A stretch of 64,000 nt of DNA from Acidicapsa acidisoli (GTDB taxonomy: Bacteria > Acidobacteriota > Terriglobia > Terriglobales > Acidobacteriaceae): contig NZ_JAGSYI010000001.1 of assembly GCF_025685625.1 (NCBI RefSeq), positions 372,001 through 436,000 of the forward strand, given 5' to 3'. This document shows positions 42,301 through 52,116 of the stretch, piece by piece (the stretch's first letter is position 1; each line of letters opens with the position of its first letter). The notes beneath the pieces are model-generated. The model was not told the origin of the DNA. It saw nothing but the letters and a program-made list of their open reading frames with translations, and did no database searches. The position numbers and the translations under genes are program-made.

Positions 42301-43563
42301 ATGAACGTGGTCTCTTTTTGGACCGCTACGTTTGTGCTGGCCGCTACGCTTACTGCTTCTGGGCAGACGCCGGTGATCAGTAGTCCTACACCTTTGTCCC
42401 AGCTCCTGGCTGAGGCTAACGCAAACAATCCGCAAATCTCAGCAGCCGACCATGGCGCGCGTGCCGCTAGGCAAATGGCGCCGCAGGTGACCACACTACC
42501 GGACCCGAAGTTCACCTACCAGCAGTTCAGCGTGGGCAGCCCGAAACCATTTGCGGGATACACCAACAGTAACTTTGCCTACATCGGTATAGGAGCATCG
42601 CAGGAACTGCCCTACCCGGGAAAGCTGCGGCTACGAGGACAAGCAGCCGAACGCGATGCTGACACAAAGCAGGCTGAGATTGGGGTGACGAAGACCGGAA
42701 TTGCCGATGCCGTGAAAGCCGACTATCTCCAATTGGCCTATCTACAGCAGACACTTGGCATCCTGCGACAAAACGAAGCGGTTCTTGACCAGCTCATTCA
42801 GGATGTGACTGCTCACTATCAGGTCGGTCAGGGGATGCAGCAGGATGTTCTTCAGGCGCAAGTGAACCGAACCAAAATCGTGAAAGAGATCACCATGCAC
42901 CATCAGGAGATGGGGCAAGTCCAGGCACACCTCAAAGGGTTGCTCAGTCGGGATCAAGGTTCGCCGGACATTGTTACTGAAGACTTGGTTGAAACCCCGC
43001 TCAAACACGCCTCCGATGAGCTTCTTGCGATGGTCCGGCAGAACAATCCTCAGATCCAGGTTGACGCCAGTTCCATTCGGAAAGAGGACGCGCAGGTGGC
43101 GTCCGCGAAGCGCGAGGGAAAGCCGGATTTCGAAGTTGGCTATATGTACCAGAACACCGACCGCAAGTACCGGGACTATTACATGTTCACCTTCGATGTG
43201 CGATTCCCACGCAAAGCGCGGGTGAACGCGGAGATTGCACAGGCTACTGAGAATCGTTCTGAAGCGCAGCAGACCCTCAACGCACATCTTCAACAGCAAC
43301 TCGCAGAGGTGCAGGAGGAGTATGTCAAGGCAACGAGCGATGAAGATCTATTGAAGGAATATCGGGAAGGTCTTATCCCACAATCAGACGCGGCATATCG
43401 GGCAACCCTGAGCGCCTATGCGTCGAATCGTGAGCCGTTTATTCATGTCCTCTCGTACTTCACGGATGTTCTGAGTCTCAAGCTCGAATATGCCGGAACA
43501 CTGGAAGATCACGAAGCTGCTTTGGCCCACCTCGAATCCCTGACAGGAGCGACACTGCGATGA
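42301..43563 (+). CDS. TolC-family outer-membrane efflux protein (CusC/CzcC-like)
   Basis: 420 residues: signal peptide (FWTATFVLAATLTASGQ), then two OEP halves of long helices with amphipathic strands (residues 30-215 and 235-415). It forms the outer-membrane duct of the tripartite metal pump encoded by the next two genes. ATG overlap of four bases with the adaptor gene (ATGA at 43,560-43,563) indicates translational coupling. Length and layout are normal for the CzcC/CusC branch; no lipobox Cys is visible after the signal peptide. Confidence 0.88.
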   Translation: MNVVSFWTATFVLAATLTASGQTPVISSPTPLSQLLAEANANNPQISAADHGARAARQMAPQVTTLPDPKFTYQQFSVGSPKPFAGYTNSNFAYIGIGASQELPYPGKLRLRGQAAERDADTKQAEIGVTKTGIADAVKADYLQLAYLQQTLGILRQNEAVLDQLIQDVTAHYQVGQGMQQDVLQAQVNRTKIVKEITMHHQEMGQVQAHLKGLLSRDQGSPDIVTEDLVETPLKHASDELLAMVRQNNPQIQVDASSIRKEDAQVASAKREGKPDFEVGYMYQNTDRKYRDYYMFTFDVRFPRKARVNAEIAQATENRSEAQQTLNAHLQQQLAEVQEEYVKATSDEDLLKEYREGLIPQSDAAYRATLSAYASNREPFIHVLSYFTDVLSLKLEYAGTLEDHEAALAHLESLTGATLR

Positions 43564-45158
43564 ACAAATATGTTTGGAGAACTTCTCTCGTCTGGATCGC
43601 CATCCTGGCAGTTATTGCAGGGATATGGGCTTACCGCTCTCATGCGATCAAACAGCCAACAGTAATGAATATGCCGATGTCAGGCGATGTTCAGCCTGTT
43701 GCCTCTGGTCCACCTGCTACTGCGGACGAGCCAAAGCCATCCATGTCAGATATGCCAGAAATGAAAATGGATGCTCCGCTCGTTCCGGTGCAACTCACGC
43801 CCGAGAGAATGCAGAGCATCGGCGTGCGGACTGGCGCGGTCGAATACAAACAACTGAGCGACGATATACGCGCGACCGGCACGGTGGACATCAATGAACG
43901 TCTTCTCTCCTATGTGCAGGTGCGCTTCCCCGGCTACATCCGCAAGGTCTTCGCGAGCGCAACCTACCAGTACGTCCATAAAGGAGAGCCGCTCTTCACG
44001 ATCTACAGCCCCGACCTCGTCGCAACCCAGCAGGAATATCTGCTGGCACGGCAGAATCAGAAGGCATTGAGCGCAAGCACGGTGGACGGAGTTGCATCTG
44101 GAGCAGACTCATTGTCAGCCGCGGCAGAACAGCGCTTGGAGCAATGGGAAGTTCCTCAAAGTGAAATCGCAAAGCTGAAGGAGACCGGCAAACCTATTAC
44201 CGAACTGACCATTAACTCGCCGGTTGAGGGATACATTACCGAACGAAATGCTTTGCCCAATATGTTTGCTGAATCTTCGACCAAGCTATACACCGTCGCG
44301 GACCTATCACGCTTATGGGTTTACGCCCAGGTCTTCCAGGATGACATAGGCCGAATAAGACCTGGCGGCACGGCGCAGATTACTGTCGACTCGTATCCAG
44401 GCCGCACCTTCTCCGGTCAGATCGAAGAAATCCTGCCGCAAGTAGATATGGCGACGCGCACGGTTCGTGTGCGGCTGGCGATGGCAAATCCGGGACTCAA
44501 GCTGAAGCCGGGCATGTTCGTGAATGTCGATCTGAAGACCAGTCTGGGACATCAGCTTGTTGTTCCTGCATCGGCTGTTTTTCAATCCGGCACGCGGCAA
44601 TTGGTGTTCCTCAATCATGGCAACGGCAGTCTTGAGCCAAAAGAGATCACAATTGGTCCCCGCGTGGGTGATGACTTTGTCGTGCTCAAGGGACTGAAAG
44701 CACATGAATCCATCGTGACATCAGCCAGCTTCCTCATCGACTCAGAAAGTCAGCTACAGGCTGCGGCGGGGTCCTTCGTGCCACCACCGCCGGGTGCCGG
44801 TGGGACGGCTTCAACAGCGAATGTGCCTGCTGGTGCACAGATGAACGTCGATTTCACCACCGATCCCAACCCGCCGCAAAAAGGCAGCAACGTCTTTCGG
44901 GTAAAACTCACAAGTGCCGATGGAACCCCCACTACCGGAGCTGATGTTACGGTCACGTTTTATATGGCCGCCATGCCGGCGATGGGTATGGCGGCAATGA
45001 ACACAACCGCCAAGCTCAACGACAAAGGCAACGGCATGTATGAAGGAAGCGGTTCCCTAGGCTCGGGAGGCACTTATCAGGTCACCATCTCCGCTCAGAA
45101 AAATGGCCAAACAATCGCAACCAAACAATTGCGCGTGAACGCGACAGGAGGCATGTAG
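43560..45158 (+). CDS. cusB: Periplasmic adaptor of a copper/silver-type RND pump with C-terminal FixH-like domain
   Basis: 532 residues. An N-terminal anchor (SLVWIAILAVIAGIWAY) is followed by a Met-rich segment (MNMPMSGD ... SMSDMPEMKMD, residues 38-72) that could bind Cu(I) or Ag(I), as the N-terminal Met residues of CusB do. The adaptor core (barrel-sandwich hybrid, hairpin, beta-barrel) covers about 80-400. The last 105 residues (MNVDFTTDPNPPQKGSNVFRVKL ... GADVTVTFYMAAMPAMGMAAM) are a FixH-like immunoglobulin domain with its own Met cluster, an added domain absent from classic CusB. Its TAG overlaps the GTG of the pump gene by one base. Confidence 0.88.
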   Translation: MNKYVWRTSLVWIAILAVIAGIWAYRSHAIKQPTVMNMPMSGDVQPVASGPPATADEPKPSMSDMPEMKMDAPLVPVQLTPERMQSIGVRTGAVEYKQLSDDIRATGTVDINERLLSYVQVRFPGYIRKVFASATYQYVHKGEPLFTIYSPDLVATQQEYLLARQNQKALSASTVDGVASGADSLSAAAEQRLEQWEVPQSEIAKLKETGKPITELTINSPVEGYITERNALPNMFAESSTKLYTVADLSRLWVYAQVFQDDIGRIRPGGTAQITVDSYPGRTFSGQIEEILPQVDMATRTVRVRLAMANPGLKLKPGMFVNVDLKTSLGHQLVVPASAVFQSGTRQLVFLNHGNGSLEPKEITIGPRVGDDFVVLKGLKAHESIVTSASFLIDSESQLQAAAGSFVPPPPGAGGTASTANVPAGAQMNVDFTTDPNPPQKGSNVFRVKLTSADGTPTTGADVTVTFYMAAMPAMGMAAMNTTAKLNDKGNGMYEGSGSLGSGGTYQVTISAQKNGQTIATKQLRVNATGGM

Positions 45159-48100
45159 TGCTTTCCAAAATCATTGACGTTTGCGCACGCAATCGCTTCT
45201 TAGTCTTCACCGGTGTATTGCTGCTCACCCTTGCCGGAATCTGGTCTCTGCATCATGTACCGCTGGACGCACTACCAGACATCTCAGACGTGCAGGTGAT
45301 CGTTCATGCGGAGTGGGCGGGCGAGCCACCCGATGTGATCGAAGACCAGGTGACCTATCCAATCGTCACCAGTCTCCTTGCCGCGCCTCATGTCAAAGCC
45401 GTTCGGGCGCAGACCATGTTGGGCGATTCCTACGTCTATGTGGTTTTTGAGGACGGCACGGATCTCTACTGGGCGCGCTCGCGTGTGATCGAATACCTGC
45501 AACAGATCAGCGGACGCTTACCGGAGAACGTGCATCCTTCGATTGGTCCCGATGCAACAGGAGCGGGCTGGGTCTACGAGTATGCCATCGTTGATAAGAG
45601 CGGCACGCATAGTCTTGCCGACCTGCGCAGCTTGCAGGATTGGCATCTGCGCTATGCGCTGGAAACCGTGCCGGGAGTTGCTGAAGTCGCCAGCATCGGC
45701 GGCTTTGTGCGGCAGTATCAGGTACAGCTCGATCCCAACAAGCTGCTTGCGTATGGCATCCCACTTTCTACCGTCATTGACAAAGTAAAGATGAGCACGA
45801 ATGAAGTGGGCGGTCGCGTTCTTAACTTGAGCGGCGCGGAGTATATGATTCGCGGTCTCGGCTATTTGCGTTCGCTGGATGATCTAACTACGGTTGCCGT
45901 CGGCAGTAAAAATGGGACACCTATCCTGATACGCGATCTGGGAACGGTGAGTTTCGGCCCAGACATCCGCGAAGGGGTTGCAGAGTGGCATGGAGACGGG
46001 GAGACCGTCGGCGGGATTATCGTCATGCGCCAGGGAATGAACGCGCTCAATGTAATAAACGGGGTCAAACAAAAACTGCGTGAGATCGCACCATCTCTGC
46101 CGCCCGGCGTCCAGATCATGACGGGATACGATCGTTCCGATTTGATTGAATCATCGATCAAAACACTACAGCGCGATTTGACCGAAGAAGCCATTATCGT
46201 CAGCCTGGTAATCATCGTCTTCCTATCTCATTTCCGCTCTGCGCTTATAGCGATTCTTGCTTTGCCCATCGCGGTGCTGATGTCTTTCATCCCGATGTAC
46301 TGGCTGGGGGTAAGTTCGAACGTCATGTCGCTGGGCGGCATTGCATTGGCGATTGGAGTGCTCGTCGATGCCTCCATTGTGATGGTCGAAAATGGCTACC
46401 GCCATCTTTCGGAAAGGCAGGAGGATGAAGCCAACCCTGTGTCGGAACCGGAGCGGCATATCATTCTCGTCAACTCGGCCAAGCAGGTTGGCCCTGCGCT
46501 CTTCTTGTCGCTGATTATCATCGTGGTTTCTTTCATGCCGGTCTTCCTGCTCGAAGCGCAGGAAGGACGCATGTTCCGCCCGCTCGCATGGACCAAGACT
46601 CTTGCGGTCGGCTCCTCGTCCATCCTTGCCATTACGCTCGTCCCGGTTCTGATGGTGATGCTGATTCGCGGGCGGCTCAAGCCGGAGAATGCGAATCCAA
46701 TCTCACGGATCACACAGGCGATTTATCTGCCTATCTTGAAATTCTGCCTGCGACACCGCTGGCTCACCATTGTGGTCAACATGATCTTCCTGCTGGTCAC
46801 GTTTCCACTTGCAACCCGTTTGGGCAGCCAGTTCATGCCGGCTCTCTTTGAAGGCTCCGCTCTCTATATGCCGACCGCTCTTCCCGGCATCTCCATTGAA
46901 CAGGCAAAGGTGCTCCTGCAACAGCAGGACCGAGTTCTTCGCAGCTTCCCGGAAGTTGCCAGCGTATTCGGCGCGGTTGGCAGATCGGACAGCGCAACCG
47001 ACAATGCGCCACTCGATATGTATGACACCACGCTCATGCTCAAACCGCGGGAGCAATGGCCTGCGGGGATGACCTACGAAAAGCTCATCCAGCAAATGGA
47101 TGACAAACTCCAGTTTCCGGGGCTCTCAAATACCTGGACAAGCCCGGTCGAAAACCGCCTGGACATGGAATTGACCGGCATCAAGACACCGCTGGGCATA
47201 AAGGTGCAAGGGCCGAATGTCGACGGGATTCAGCAATTGGCTTCGCAGCTTCAGGCTGTTCTCTCCGGACTTCCGCAGGTACGATCTGTCTTTGCTGAGA
47301 AGGTCGCACAGGGTTTCTACGTCAATGTTGAAGTCAAGCGGGAGGAGGCGGCGCGTTACGGTCTCACGATCGCGGATGTTCAGACGGCGGTTTCATCCGG
47401 CATTGGCGGACAGAACATCGCGGAGAACATTGAGGGCCGCGAACGCTATCCCATCAATGTCCGCTATCAGAGGGACTTTCGCGACAATGTCGAGAAGATG
47501 CGCGGGGTGCTGATCGGCACTCCTTCGGGTGCGCAAATTCCACTTGATCAGGTAGCAACAATTTCCTTCACGCATGGTCCGGCTATGATCCGAGACGAAG
47601 ACGGTGCGTTGACCGGGTACATCTACATCGATCTCACAAATTCCGATTACGGGGGCTTCGTCGTGCAGGCAAGCAAACTCATTCACGACAAACTGGCCCT
47701 GCCTGCAAATTACACCTTCCAATGGTCGGGAGAATATGAACTCGAACTGCGTGCGAAGCAGCGATTGCAACTGATTCTCCCGGTCGTCTTCTTCGTAATT
47801 TTCATGTTGCTGTACCTGGTCTTTCGCTCAGTTGCCGAAGCGCTTGTTCTCGTCTTTCCAACCATCTATGCGATGAGTGGAGGATTGCTCCTGCAATGGC
47901 TTCTTCACTACAACTTCAGTGTCGCCGTTGCGGTCGGCTACATTGCACTCTTTGGAATCGCCGTAGAGACCGGCGTGGTCATGGTGGTTTATCTCCATGA
48001 GGCGCTCGAACATAAGCTACAATCCGGCAAGACATTGACGAATGCCGATGTGGAGGAAGCGGCCATTGAAGGCGCTGTTCATCGCTTGCGGCCAAAGCTC

Positions 48101-48325
48101 ATGACAGTCTGCGCCGTTCTCGCCAGTCTTGTCCCTATTCTCTGGGAGTCCGGTATCGGCTCCGACGTGATGAAACCCATTGCCGCGCCTATCGTAGGCG
48201 GCATGATTACCTCCACTATCCACGTCCTGATCCTGGTGCCCGTCTTCTTCGTCATGATGAAGGAGCGGGCATTGCGGAAAGGACAGCTACATGCGCGGAG
48301 CCACGATTCCGGCGCCAATGATTGA
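45158..48325 (+). CDS. cusA: Heavy-metal RND efflux pump (CusA/CzcA family)
   Basis: Inner-membrane proton-driven pump, 1055 residues, which is full length. It starts with GTG overlapping the adaptor stop. Visible features are the family block HHVPLDALPDISDVQV at the first periplasmic loop, a first membrane helix (FLVFTGVLLLTLAGIW), two repeats of six membrane helices with large loops after helices 1 and 7, and GGIALAIGVLVDASIVMVENGYRHL in helix 4, which holds the proton-relay Asp and Glu. The Met-rich adaptor and the Cys/Met-rich first gene point to Cu(I)/Ag(I), not Zn/Co/Cd; the transport Met residues were not mapped, so the metal is inferred. Confidence 0.9.
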   Translation: MLSKIIDVCARNRFLVFTGVLLLTLAGIWSLHHVPLDALPDISDVQVIVHAEWAGEPPDVIEDQVTYPIVTSLLAAPHVKAVRAQTMLGDSYVYVVFEDGTDLYWARSRVIEYLQQISGRLPENVHPSIGPDATGAGWVYEYAIVDKSGTHSLADLRSLQDWHLRYALETVPGVAEVASIGGFVRQYQVQLDPNKLLAYGIPLSTVIDKVKMSTNEVGGRVLNLSGAEYMIRGLGYLRSLDDLTTVAVGSKNGTPILIRDLGTVSFGPDIREGVAEWHGDGETVGGIIVMRQGMNALNVINGVKQKLREIAPSLPPGVQIMTGYDRSDLIESSIKTLQRDLTEEAIIVSLVIIVFLSHFRSALIAILALPIAVLMSFIPMYWLGVSSNVMSLGGIALAIGVLVDASIVMVENGYRHLSERQEDEANPVSEPERHIILVNSAKQVGPALFLSLIIIVVSFMPVFLLEAQEGRMFRPLAWTKTLAVGSSSILAITLVPVLMVMLIRGRLKPENANPISRITQAIYLPILKFCLRHRWLTIVVNMIFLLVTFPLATRLGSQFMPALFEGSALYMPTALPGISIEQAKVLLQQQDRVLRSFPEVASVFGAVGRSDSATDNAPLDMYDTTLMLKPREQWPAGMTYEKLIQQMDDKLQFPGLSNTWTSPVENRLDMELTGIKTPLGIKVQGPNVDGIQQLASQLQAVLSGLPQVRSVFAEKVAQGFYVNVEVKREEAARYGLTIADVQTAVSSGIGGQNIAENIEGRERYPINVRYQRDFRDNVEKMRGVLIGTPSGAQIPLDQVATISFTHGPAMIRDEDGALTGYIYIDLTNSDYGGFVVQASKLIHDKLALPANYTFQWSGEYELELRAKQRLQLILPVVFFVIFMLLYLVFRSVAEALVLVFPTIYAMSGGLLLQWLLHYNFSVAVAVGYIALFGIAVETGVVMVVYLHEALEHKLQSGKTLTNADVEEAAIEGAVHRLRPKLMTVCAVLASLVPILWESGIGSDVMKPIAAPIVGGMITSTIHVLILVPVFFVMMKERALRKGQLHARSHDSGAND

Positions 48326-48355
48326 GAATGTCTTGCTCCATTCGTCGCCGTAGAT

Positions 48356-49003
48356 TCAGCAGCAGCCACAGCTCTCGCCGCGCAGAGCGCGTCGCCCCTC
48401 GACTATCAGGATGGGCAAGGCTAACAGTGCTGCTGCTGAATCCACCCAATAGATATGCCAGAGGGCATTGACGGCCAGTCCCGACAAGGTTATAGCGGCA
48501 AGATAGGCACAGGTAGCCGACTGCACTGCATCTGCAGCCAGGGCCCGGTTGTCTGTCTGCTGTGCGCTTCTACGCTTCATCCAGGCGAGGATCGGCATTA
48601 CGAGGAGCGCAGCAAGTGTGATGGCTATGCCGCTGCAACTGGTCTCCGGCTTGACGCGATATAGAAGCGAAAGGAGCGTTACGAGAGCGACAACTCCTGC
48701 AAGAATAAAAAGCAGGATTCCAGCCAGCCGTGCGGCACGGTCTCTTGTGAGCGGAAACGACGGGACAATCGCCAACAGAACCACGGTCGCCGATAGCAGT
48801 TCAACAAAGCTGTCTGCCCCAAATGCAAGAAGTGCAGGACTATGCGCCGTCACCGCTCCATAAACAGATACGCCGCACTCGGCCAGCATCCACACCAGAG
48901 TGATGCCCTGAAGCCAGACGATCAGGCGTGACGAATTTGGAGGTGAGGAGCACACGATGTTCCTGCTACTCGACTGGGTCTCGTATTGGATGAACTGCTC
49001 CAC
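48356..49003 (-). CDS. CDF-like membrane protein without cytoplasmic domain
   Basis: 215 residues with six hydrophobic segments. AECGVSVYGAVTAHSPALLAFGADSFVELLSA is the helix 1-2 pattern of cation diffusion facilitators, with Asp in helix 2; LAADAVQSATC is the matching pattern of helix 5. The cytoplasmic dimerisation domain of normal CDF proteins (about 80-100 residues) is missing and the protein ends in GESCGCC, a possible metal site. It follows arsC by 21 bases, so it belongs to the arsenic operon. Role in metal or arsenic efflux is likely but not shown. Confidence 0.75.
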   Translation of the reverse strand: MEQFIQYETQSSSRNIVCSSPPNSSRLIVWLQGITLVWMLAECGVSVYGAVTAHSPALLAFGADSFVELLSATVVLLAIVPSFPLTRDRAARLAGILLFILAGVVALVTLLSLLYRVKPETSCSGIAITLAALLVMPILAWMKRRSAQQTDNRALAADAVQSATCAYLAAITLSGLAVNALWHIYWVDSAAALLALPILIVEGRRALRGESCGCC

Positions 49004-49024
49004 AACAAAGTCTATCTGTTGCAG

Positions 49025-49441
49025 CTATGCCGGAGCTACATTTGCTCTCAACTGCTCCCGCACCAGAAGATCCAAGACACGCCGCTTGACCTCATCGCGG
49101 GTCTGTCTTACCGATTCGATTCCTTGTCCTTTGGGATCGGGCAACGGCCAATCGTCGCGCCTGAGCCCAGGGACGTAGGGACATTCATCTCCACAACCCA
49201 TCGTGACCAGCATCTCGGCATTCTGTGCCAACTCTGCTGTGAGCTTCTGAGGCTTTGCATTAGTGAGGTCGATTCCCACTTCGCGCATTGCGTCTACTAC
49301 TACCGGATGGACATGCTCGGCGGGATGAGTCCCGGCAGAAATACCACGCGCCAAATCGGGATCGGCCAGCTGGTTGAAGAATGCTGCCGACATCTGCGAA
49401 CGCCCGGCATTATGAACACAGGCAAAAATGAAAGTACGCAT
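49025..49441 (-). CDS. arsC: Thioredoxin-coupled arsenate reductase
   Basis: Reduces As(V) to As(III) in the cytoplasm, which is then exported or methylated by the neighbouring gene products. It is of the low-molecular-weight phosphatase type: CVHNAGRSQ (Cys8 to Arg14) is the CX5R phosphate loop, with the later acidic segment LPDPKGQG supplying the general acid Asp. A second cysteine pair (GCGDECP) provides the thiols for the disulfide relay. 138 residues is the normal length. It lies between arsM and the CDF-like gene on the minus strand. Confidence 0.93.
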   Translation of the reverse strand: MRTFIFACVHNAGRSQMSAAFFNQLADPDLARGISAGTHPAEHVHPVVVDAMREVGIDLTNAKPQKLTAELAQNAEMLVTMGCGDECPYVPGLRRDDWPLPDPKGQGIESVRQTRDEVKRRVLDLLVREQLRANVAPA

Positions 49442-49558
49442 CTCAGGTCTTATTCCTTTGATTGAGTGGGCATCTATTGATGTCCTATCTTGTGGATTTC
49501 TTTCTGTATGGCGAGTTGGTCAAGAGTAGAGAGAGGCAAAGATAAAAATACGCTGCCT

Positions 49559-50479
49559 CTACGAGCCGCAAGTCGGACCGCAGCAATTCTGGTTTGCGAC
49601 AGCCGGTTTCACGGCATAAACCTTCACGCTGGCTGCGACGGAATTGACATCATATTCGGAAAGGAGCTTGGTCAAGTCCTCGTGAAGGCTCGCGTGTGCG
49701 GGCGCGTCGCTGGAGCAGCAGGCATCTGCCAGCACCGTCAAACCATTGACTGAGGCCATTGACGGAGAGCAGCACCCGGCCTGATTTTCAACCTTCGCAT
49801 AGGCGTTCAGATCGGCTCCGCTATCCACAATCTCTACATGCTCAAATCCTGCGGCGTGTAGCCCGTCACGGTAGTCGTCTATCTTGATCGCCCCGCCGAT
49901 ACAACCGACATACGCCGCTATGCTCTGTGCCATAGCAGGCGGCAACTCAGCCTTGAGTGCAATGTCGCTTACCGCGAGTCTTCCACCAGGTTTGAGCACC
50001 CGTGCGATCTCGCGGAAGACAGCGGGCTTGTCGGGAGCCAGATTAATGACGCAGTTACTGATGACGCAATCGACCGACCCATCCGCCAGGGGAAGATGGT
50101 CAATGGTCCCAAGATAAAACTCGACATTCTGGTATCCACCGTTTTGTGCGTTTGTTCGGGCACGTTCGATCATCGCGGGCGTCATATCAACGCCGATGGC
50201 CTTCCCGGTGGGGCCGACCATGGGCGATGCCAGAAAGACATCCATGCCGCCGCCCGATCCCAGATCAACGACCACCTCACCCGCACGTATGGAAGCAATC
50301 GCGGTGGGATTCCCACAGGAAAGCCCCATGTTGGCTTCGGCAGGAATTGAAGTCAGTTCAGCCGGACTATATCCAAAGGCCTCTGCGACCGCCTTCACGC
50401 CTGGATCTTTGCTGGAGAGCGTGCTCTCTGCGACCGCTCCGTACTTTGACCGCACCGATTCGAGCAATTGTTCTGTCAT
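49559..50479 (-). CDS. arsM: Arsenite S-adenosylmethionine methyltransferase
   Basis: Methylates As(III) with SAM. ATG 50,479 has GGAGGCGCT upstream; the longer open frame to 50,833 runs into arsR and is ignored, giving 306 residues. Motif I is [11 protein letters not shown]. The arsenic-binding cysteines of the family are visible in NMGLSCGNP and YVGCIGGA. The C-terminal part has further cysteines ([19 protein letters not shown]). It is the first gene of the minus-strand operon and is divergent from arsR with two direct repeats between them, so ArsR control is likely. Confidence 0.92.
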   Translation of the reverse strand: MTEQLLESVRSKYGAVAESTLSSKDPGVKAVAEAFGYSPAELTSIPAEANMGLSCGNPTAIASIRAGEVVVDLGSGGGMDVFLASPMVGPTGKAIGVDMTPAMIERARTNAQNGGYQNVEFYLGTIDHLPLADGSVDCVISNCVINLAPDKPAVFREIARVLKPGGRLAVSDIALKAELPPAMAQSIAAYVGCIGGAIKIDDYRDGLHAAGFEHVEIVDSGADLNAYAKVENQAGCCSPSMASVNGLTVLADACCSSDAPAHASLHEDLTKLLSEYDVNSVAASVKVYAVKPAVANQNCCGPTCGS

Positions 50480-50492
50480 AGCGCCTCCTGAT

Positions 50493-50548
50493 ATATCTGC
50501 CAAACTGAATATATTTCCGCTGTACACATCTGTCAATGCGAATATAAT
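50493..50548. promoter_or_regulatory. Direct-repeat operator between arsM and arsR
   Basis: ATATCTGCCAAACTGAATATAT (50,493-50,514, first 20 bases compared) and ACATCTGTCAATGCGAATAT (from 50,526) share ATCTGYCAA and GAATATA, about 33 bases apart. They fill the 75-base gap between the divergent starts. Two ArsR dimers could bind here and control both directions. Confidence 0.55.
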
Positions 50549-50554
50549 CACGAT

Positions 50555-50974
50555 ATGGCAGCGAGACAGAAGACATTTGATATTGAACGGTTCTTTCAGG
50601 CGCTTGGAGACAGTACCCGGCTGCGGCTCCTGAACCTGATGGGAGATCAGGAAATCTGCGTCTGTTATTTCGTGGAGATTTTGGGTCAGCCCCAGCCGAA
50701 GATCTCCCGACATCTCGCATATCTGCGAAATGCCGGCATCGTGACGACGCGGCGCGATGGCAAGTGGATGCACTACCGTATCGTGATGCCTCCCAACGAA
50801 GGCGCGGCGAAGGTTCTGCAGGAGACTCTGCAATGGTTCAAGGAAGAGAAGACCATGCAGGCAGATCGGGCAAAGCTGACCAAGGCGTGCTGCGTCCCGG
50901 GGAAGTTCGTGGCCTTACAAGGCGCGCCTCTGCCGATGCTAGTTGAATCATCCACTACTTTCGCTTCGAGGTGA
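50555..50974 (+). CDS. arsR: ArsR-family metalloregulator
   Basis: 139-residue winged-helix repressor, DNA-bound without metal and released by As(III). [15 protein letters not shown] and [24 protein letters not shown] are the typical HTH and wing. EICVCYF is the CxC arsenite-binding motif of the ArsR alpha-3 site. A further Cys pair (KACCVP) lies in a C-terminal extension of about 30 residues that many ArsR lack. It is divergent from arsM and its TGA lies just before the acr3 start, so arsR and acr3 form one transcript. Confidence 0.93.
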   Translation: MAARQKTFDIERFFQALGDSTRLRLLNLMGDQEICVCYFVEILGQPQPKISRHLAYLRNAGIVTTRRDGKWMHYRIVMPPNEGAAKVLQETLQWFKEEKTMQADRAKLTKACCVPGKFVALQGAPLPMLVESSTTFASR

Positions 50975-50976
50975 TT

Positions 50977-52116
50977 ATGTCAAACCGTCCTTATACCAAG
51001 GGCCAGGTGTGCACACCGATGCCACGCAAGAAACTGTCCTTTCTCGACCGTTTTCTTACAGTGTGGATATTCCTTGCCATGGCGATCGGTGTCGGGCTTG
51101 GGCACTTTGTTCCTGGTTCGGCGGCGTTCGTGAACAGTTTCCAGTCAGGCACGACCAACATCCCTATTGCTATTGGACTCATCATCATGATGTATCCGCC
51201 GCTGGCCAAGGTCCGCTACGAAAAACTGGGCGAAGTCTTCCGCAATCGCCGCGTTTTAGGGCTCTCATTGCTTCAGAACTGGATTATTGGTCCCGTATTG
51301 ATGTTTCTGCTGGCCGTCACACTTCTGCGCGGAGAGCCTGCCTACATGCGTGGCTTGATCCTCATCGGTATTGCTCGGTGCATCGCCATGGTTTTGGTTT
51401 GGAACGAGTTGGCGGGCGGCGACACGGACTACGTCGCAGGACTGGTCGCGCTGAACAGCGTTTTTCAGGTAGTCTTCTACAGCCTCTACGCCTGGGTGTT
51501 CATCACGATTCTTCCCACCTGGTTTGGTCTCAAGGGCTCGGTCGTCAACATCGGTATCGAACCGATCGCCAAGAGCGTCTTCATCTATCTCGGCATTCCG
51601 TTCCTCGCAGGAATGCTGACCCGCTTCGTTCTACTCAGCGTCAAAGGCGAGGAATGGTATCGGACCCGGTTCATCCCGCGCATCAGCCCCTTTACGCTTG
51701 TCGCACTGCTATTCACCATCCTTGTAATGTTCAGTCTCAAAGGCGATTTGATCGTCAAACTTCCGTTCGACGTACTTCGCATCGCACTTCCTCTTGTCAT
51801 CTATTTCCTCGTCATGTTTCTAATGAGCTTCTGGATGGGACATAAGCTCGGAGCCGACTACGCCCAGACCGCGACTCTTTCCTTTACCGCTGCGGGCAAC
51901 AATTTCGAATTAGCTATCGCCGTTTCGGTGGCGGTGTTTGGGCTGAATTCTGGCGAGGCCTTCGTTGGCGTGATTGGTCCCCTGGTGGAAGTTCCGGCGT
52001 TGATCGGCCTCGTCAACGTCGCGTTCTGGCTGCGGAAGCGCTATTTCTCGACTGCGGCGGGATTCCCGATTGGCACTCGCTCGCCCACCGCACGGAACTT
52101 ACCGCAATCCAGCTAA
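50977..52116 (+). CDS. acr3: Arsenite efflux transporter of the ACR3 family
   Basis: Exports As(III) across the inner membrane. About ten membrane helices; [19 protein letters not shown] contains the essential Cys of ACR3 proteins in helix 4, and [21 protein letters not shown] with Glu is the conserved helix-9 region. ATG 50,977 has AGG upstream; a GTG six bases earlier overlaps the arsR stop. 379 residues is the usual size, with a cytoplasmic start [10 protein letters not shown] containing one more Cys. It completes the resistance chain arsC-reduction, arsM-methylation and efflux. Confidence 0.93.
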   Translation: MSNRPYTKGQVCTPMPRKKLSFLDRFLTVWIFLAMAIGVGLGHFVPGSAAFVNSFQSGTTNIPIAIGLIIMMYPPLAKVRYEKLGEVFRNRRVLGLSLLQNWIIGPVLMFLLAVTLLRGEPAYMRGLILIGIARCIAMVLVWNELAGGDTDYVAGLVALNSVFQVVFYSLYAWVFITILPTWFGLKGSVVNIGIEPIAKSVFIYLGIPFLAGMLTRFVLLSVKGEEWYRTRFIPRISPFTLVALLFTILVMFSLKGDLIVKLPFDVLRIALPLVIYFLVMFLMSFWMGHKLGADYAQTATLSFTAAGNNFELAIAVSVAVFGLNSGEAFVGVIGPLVEVPALIGLVNVAFWLRKRYFSTAAGFPIGTRSPTARNLPQSS

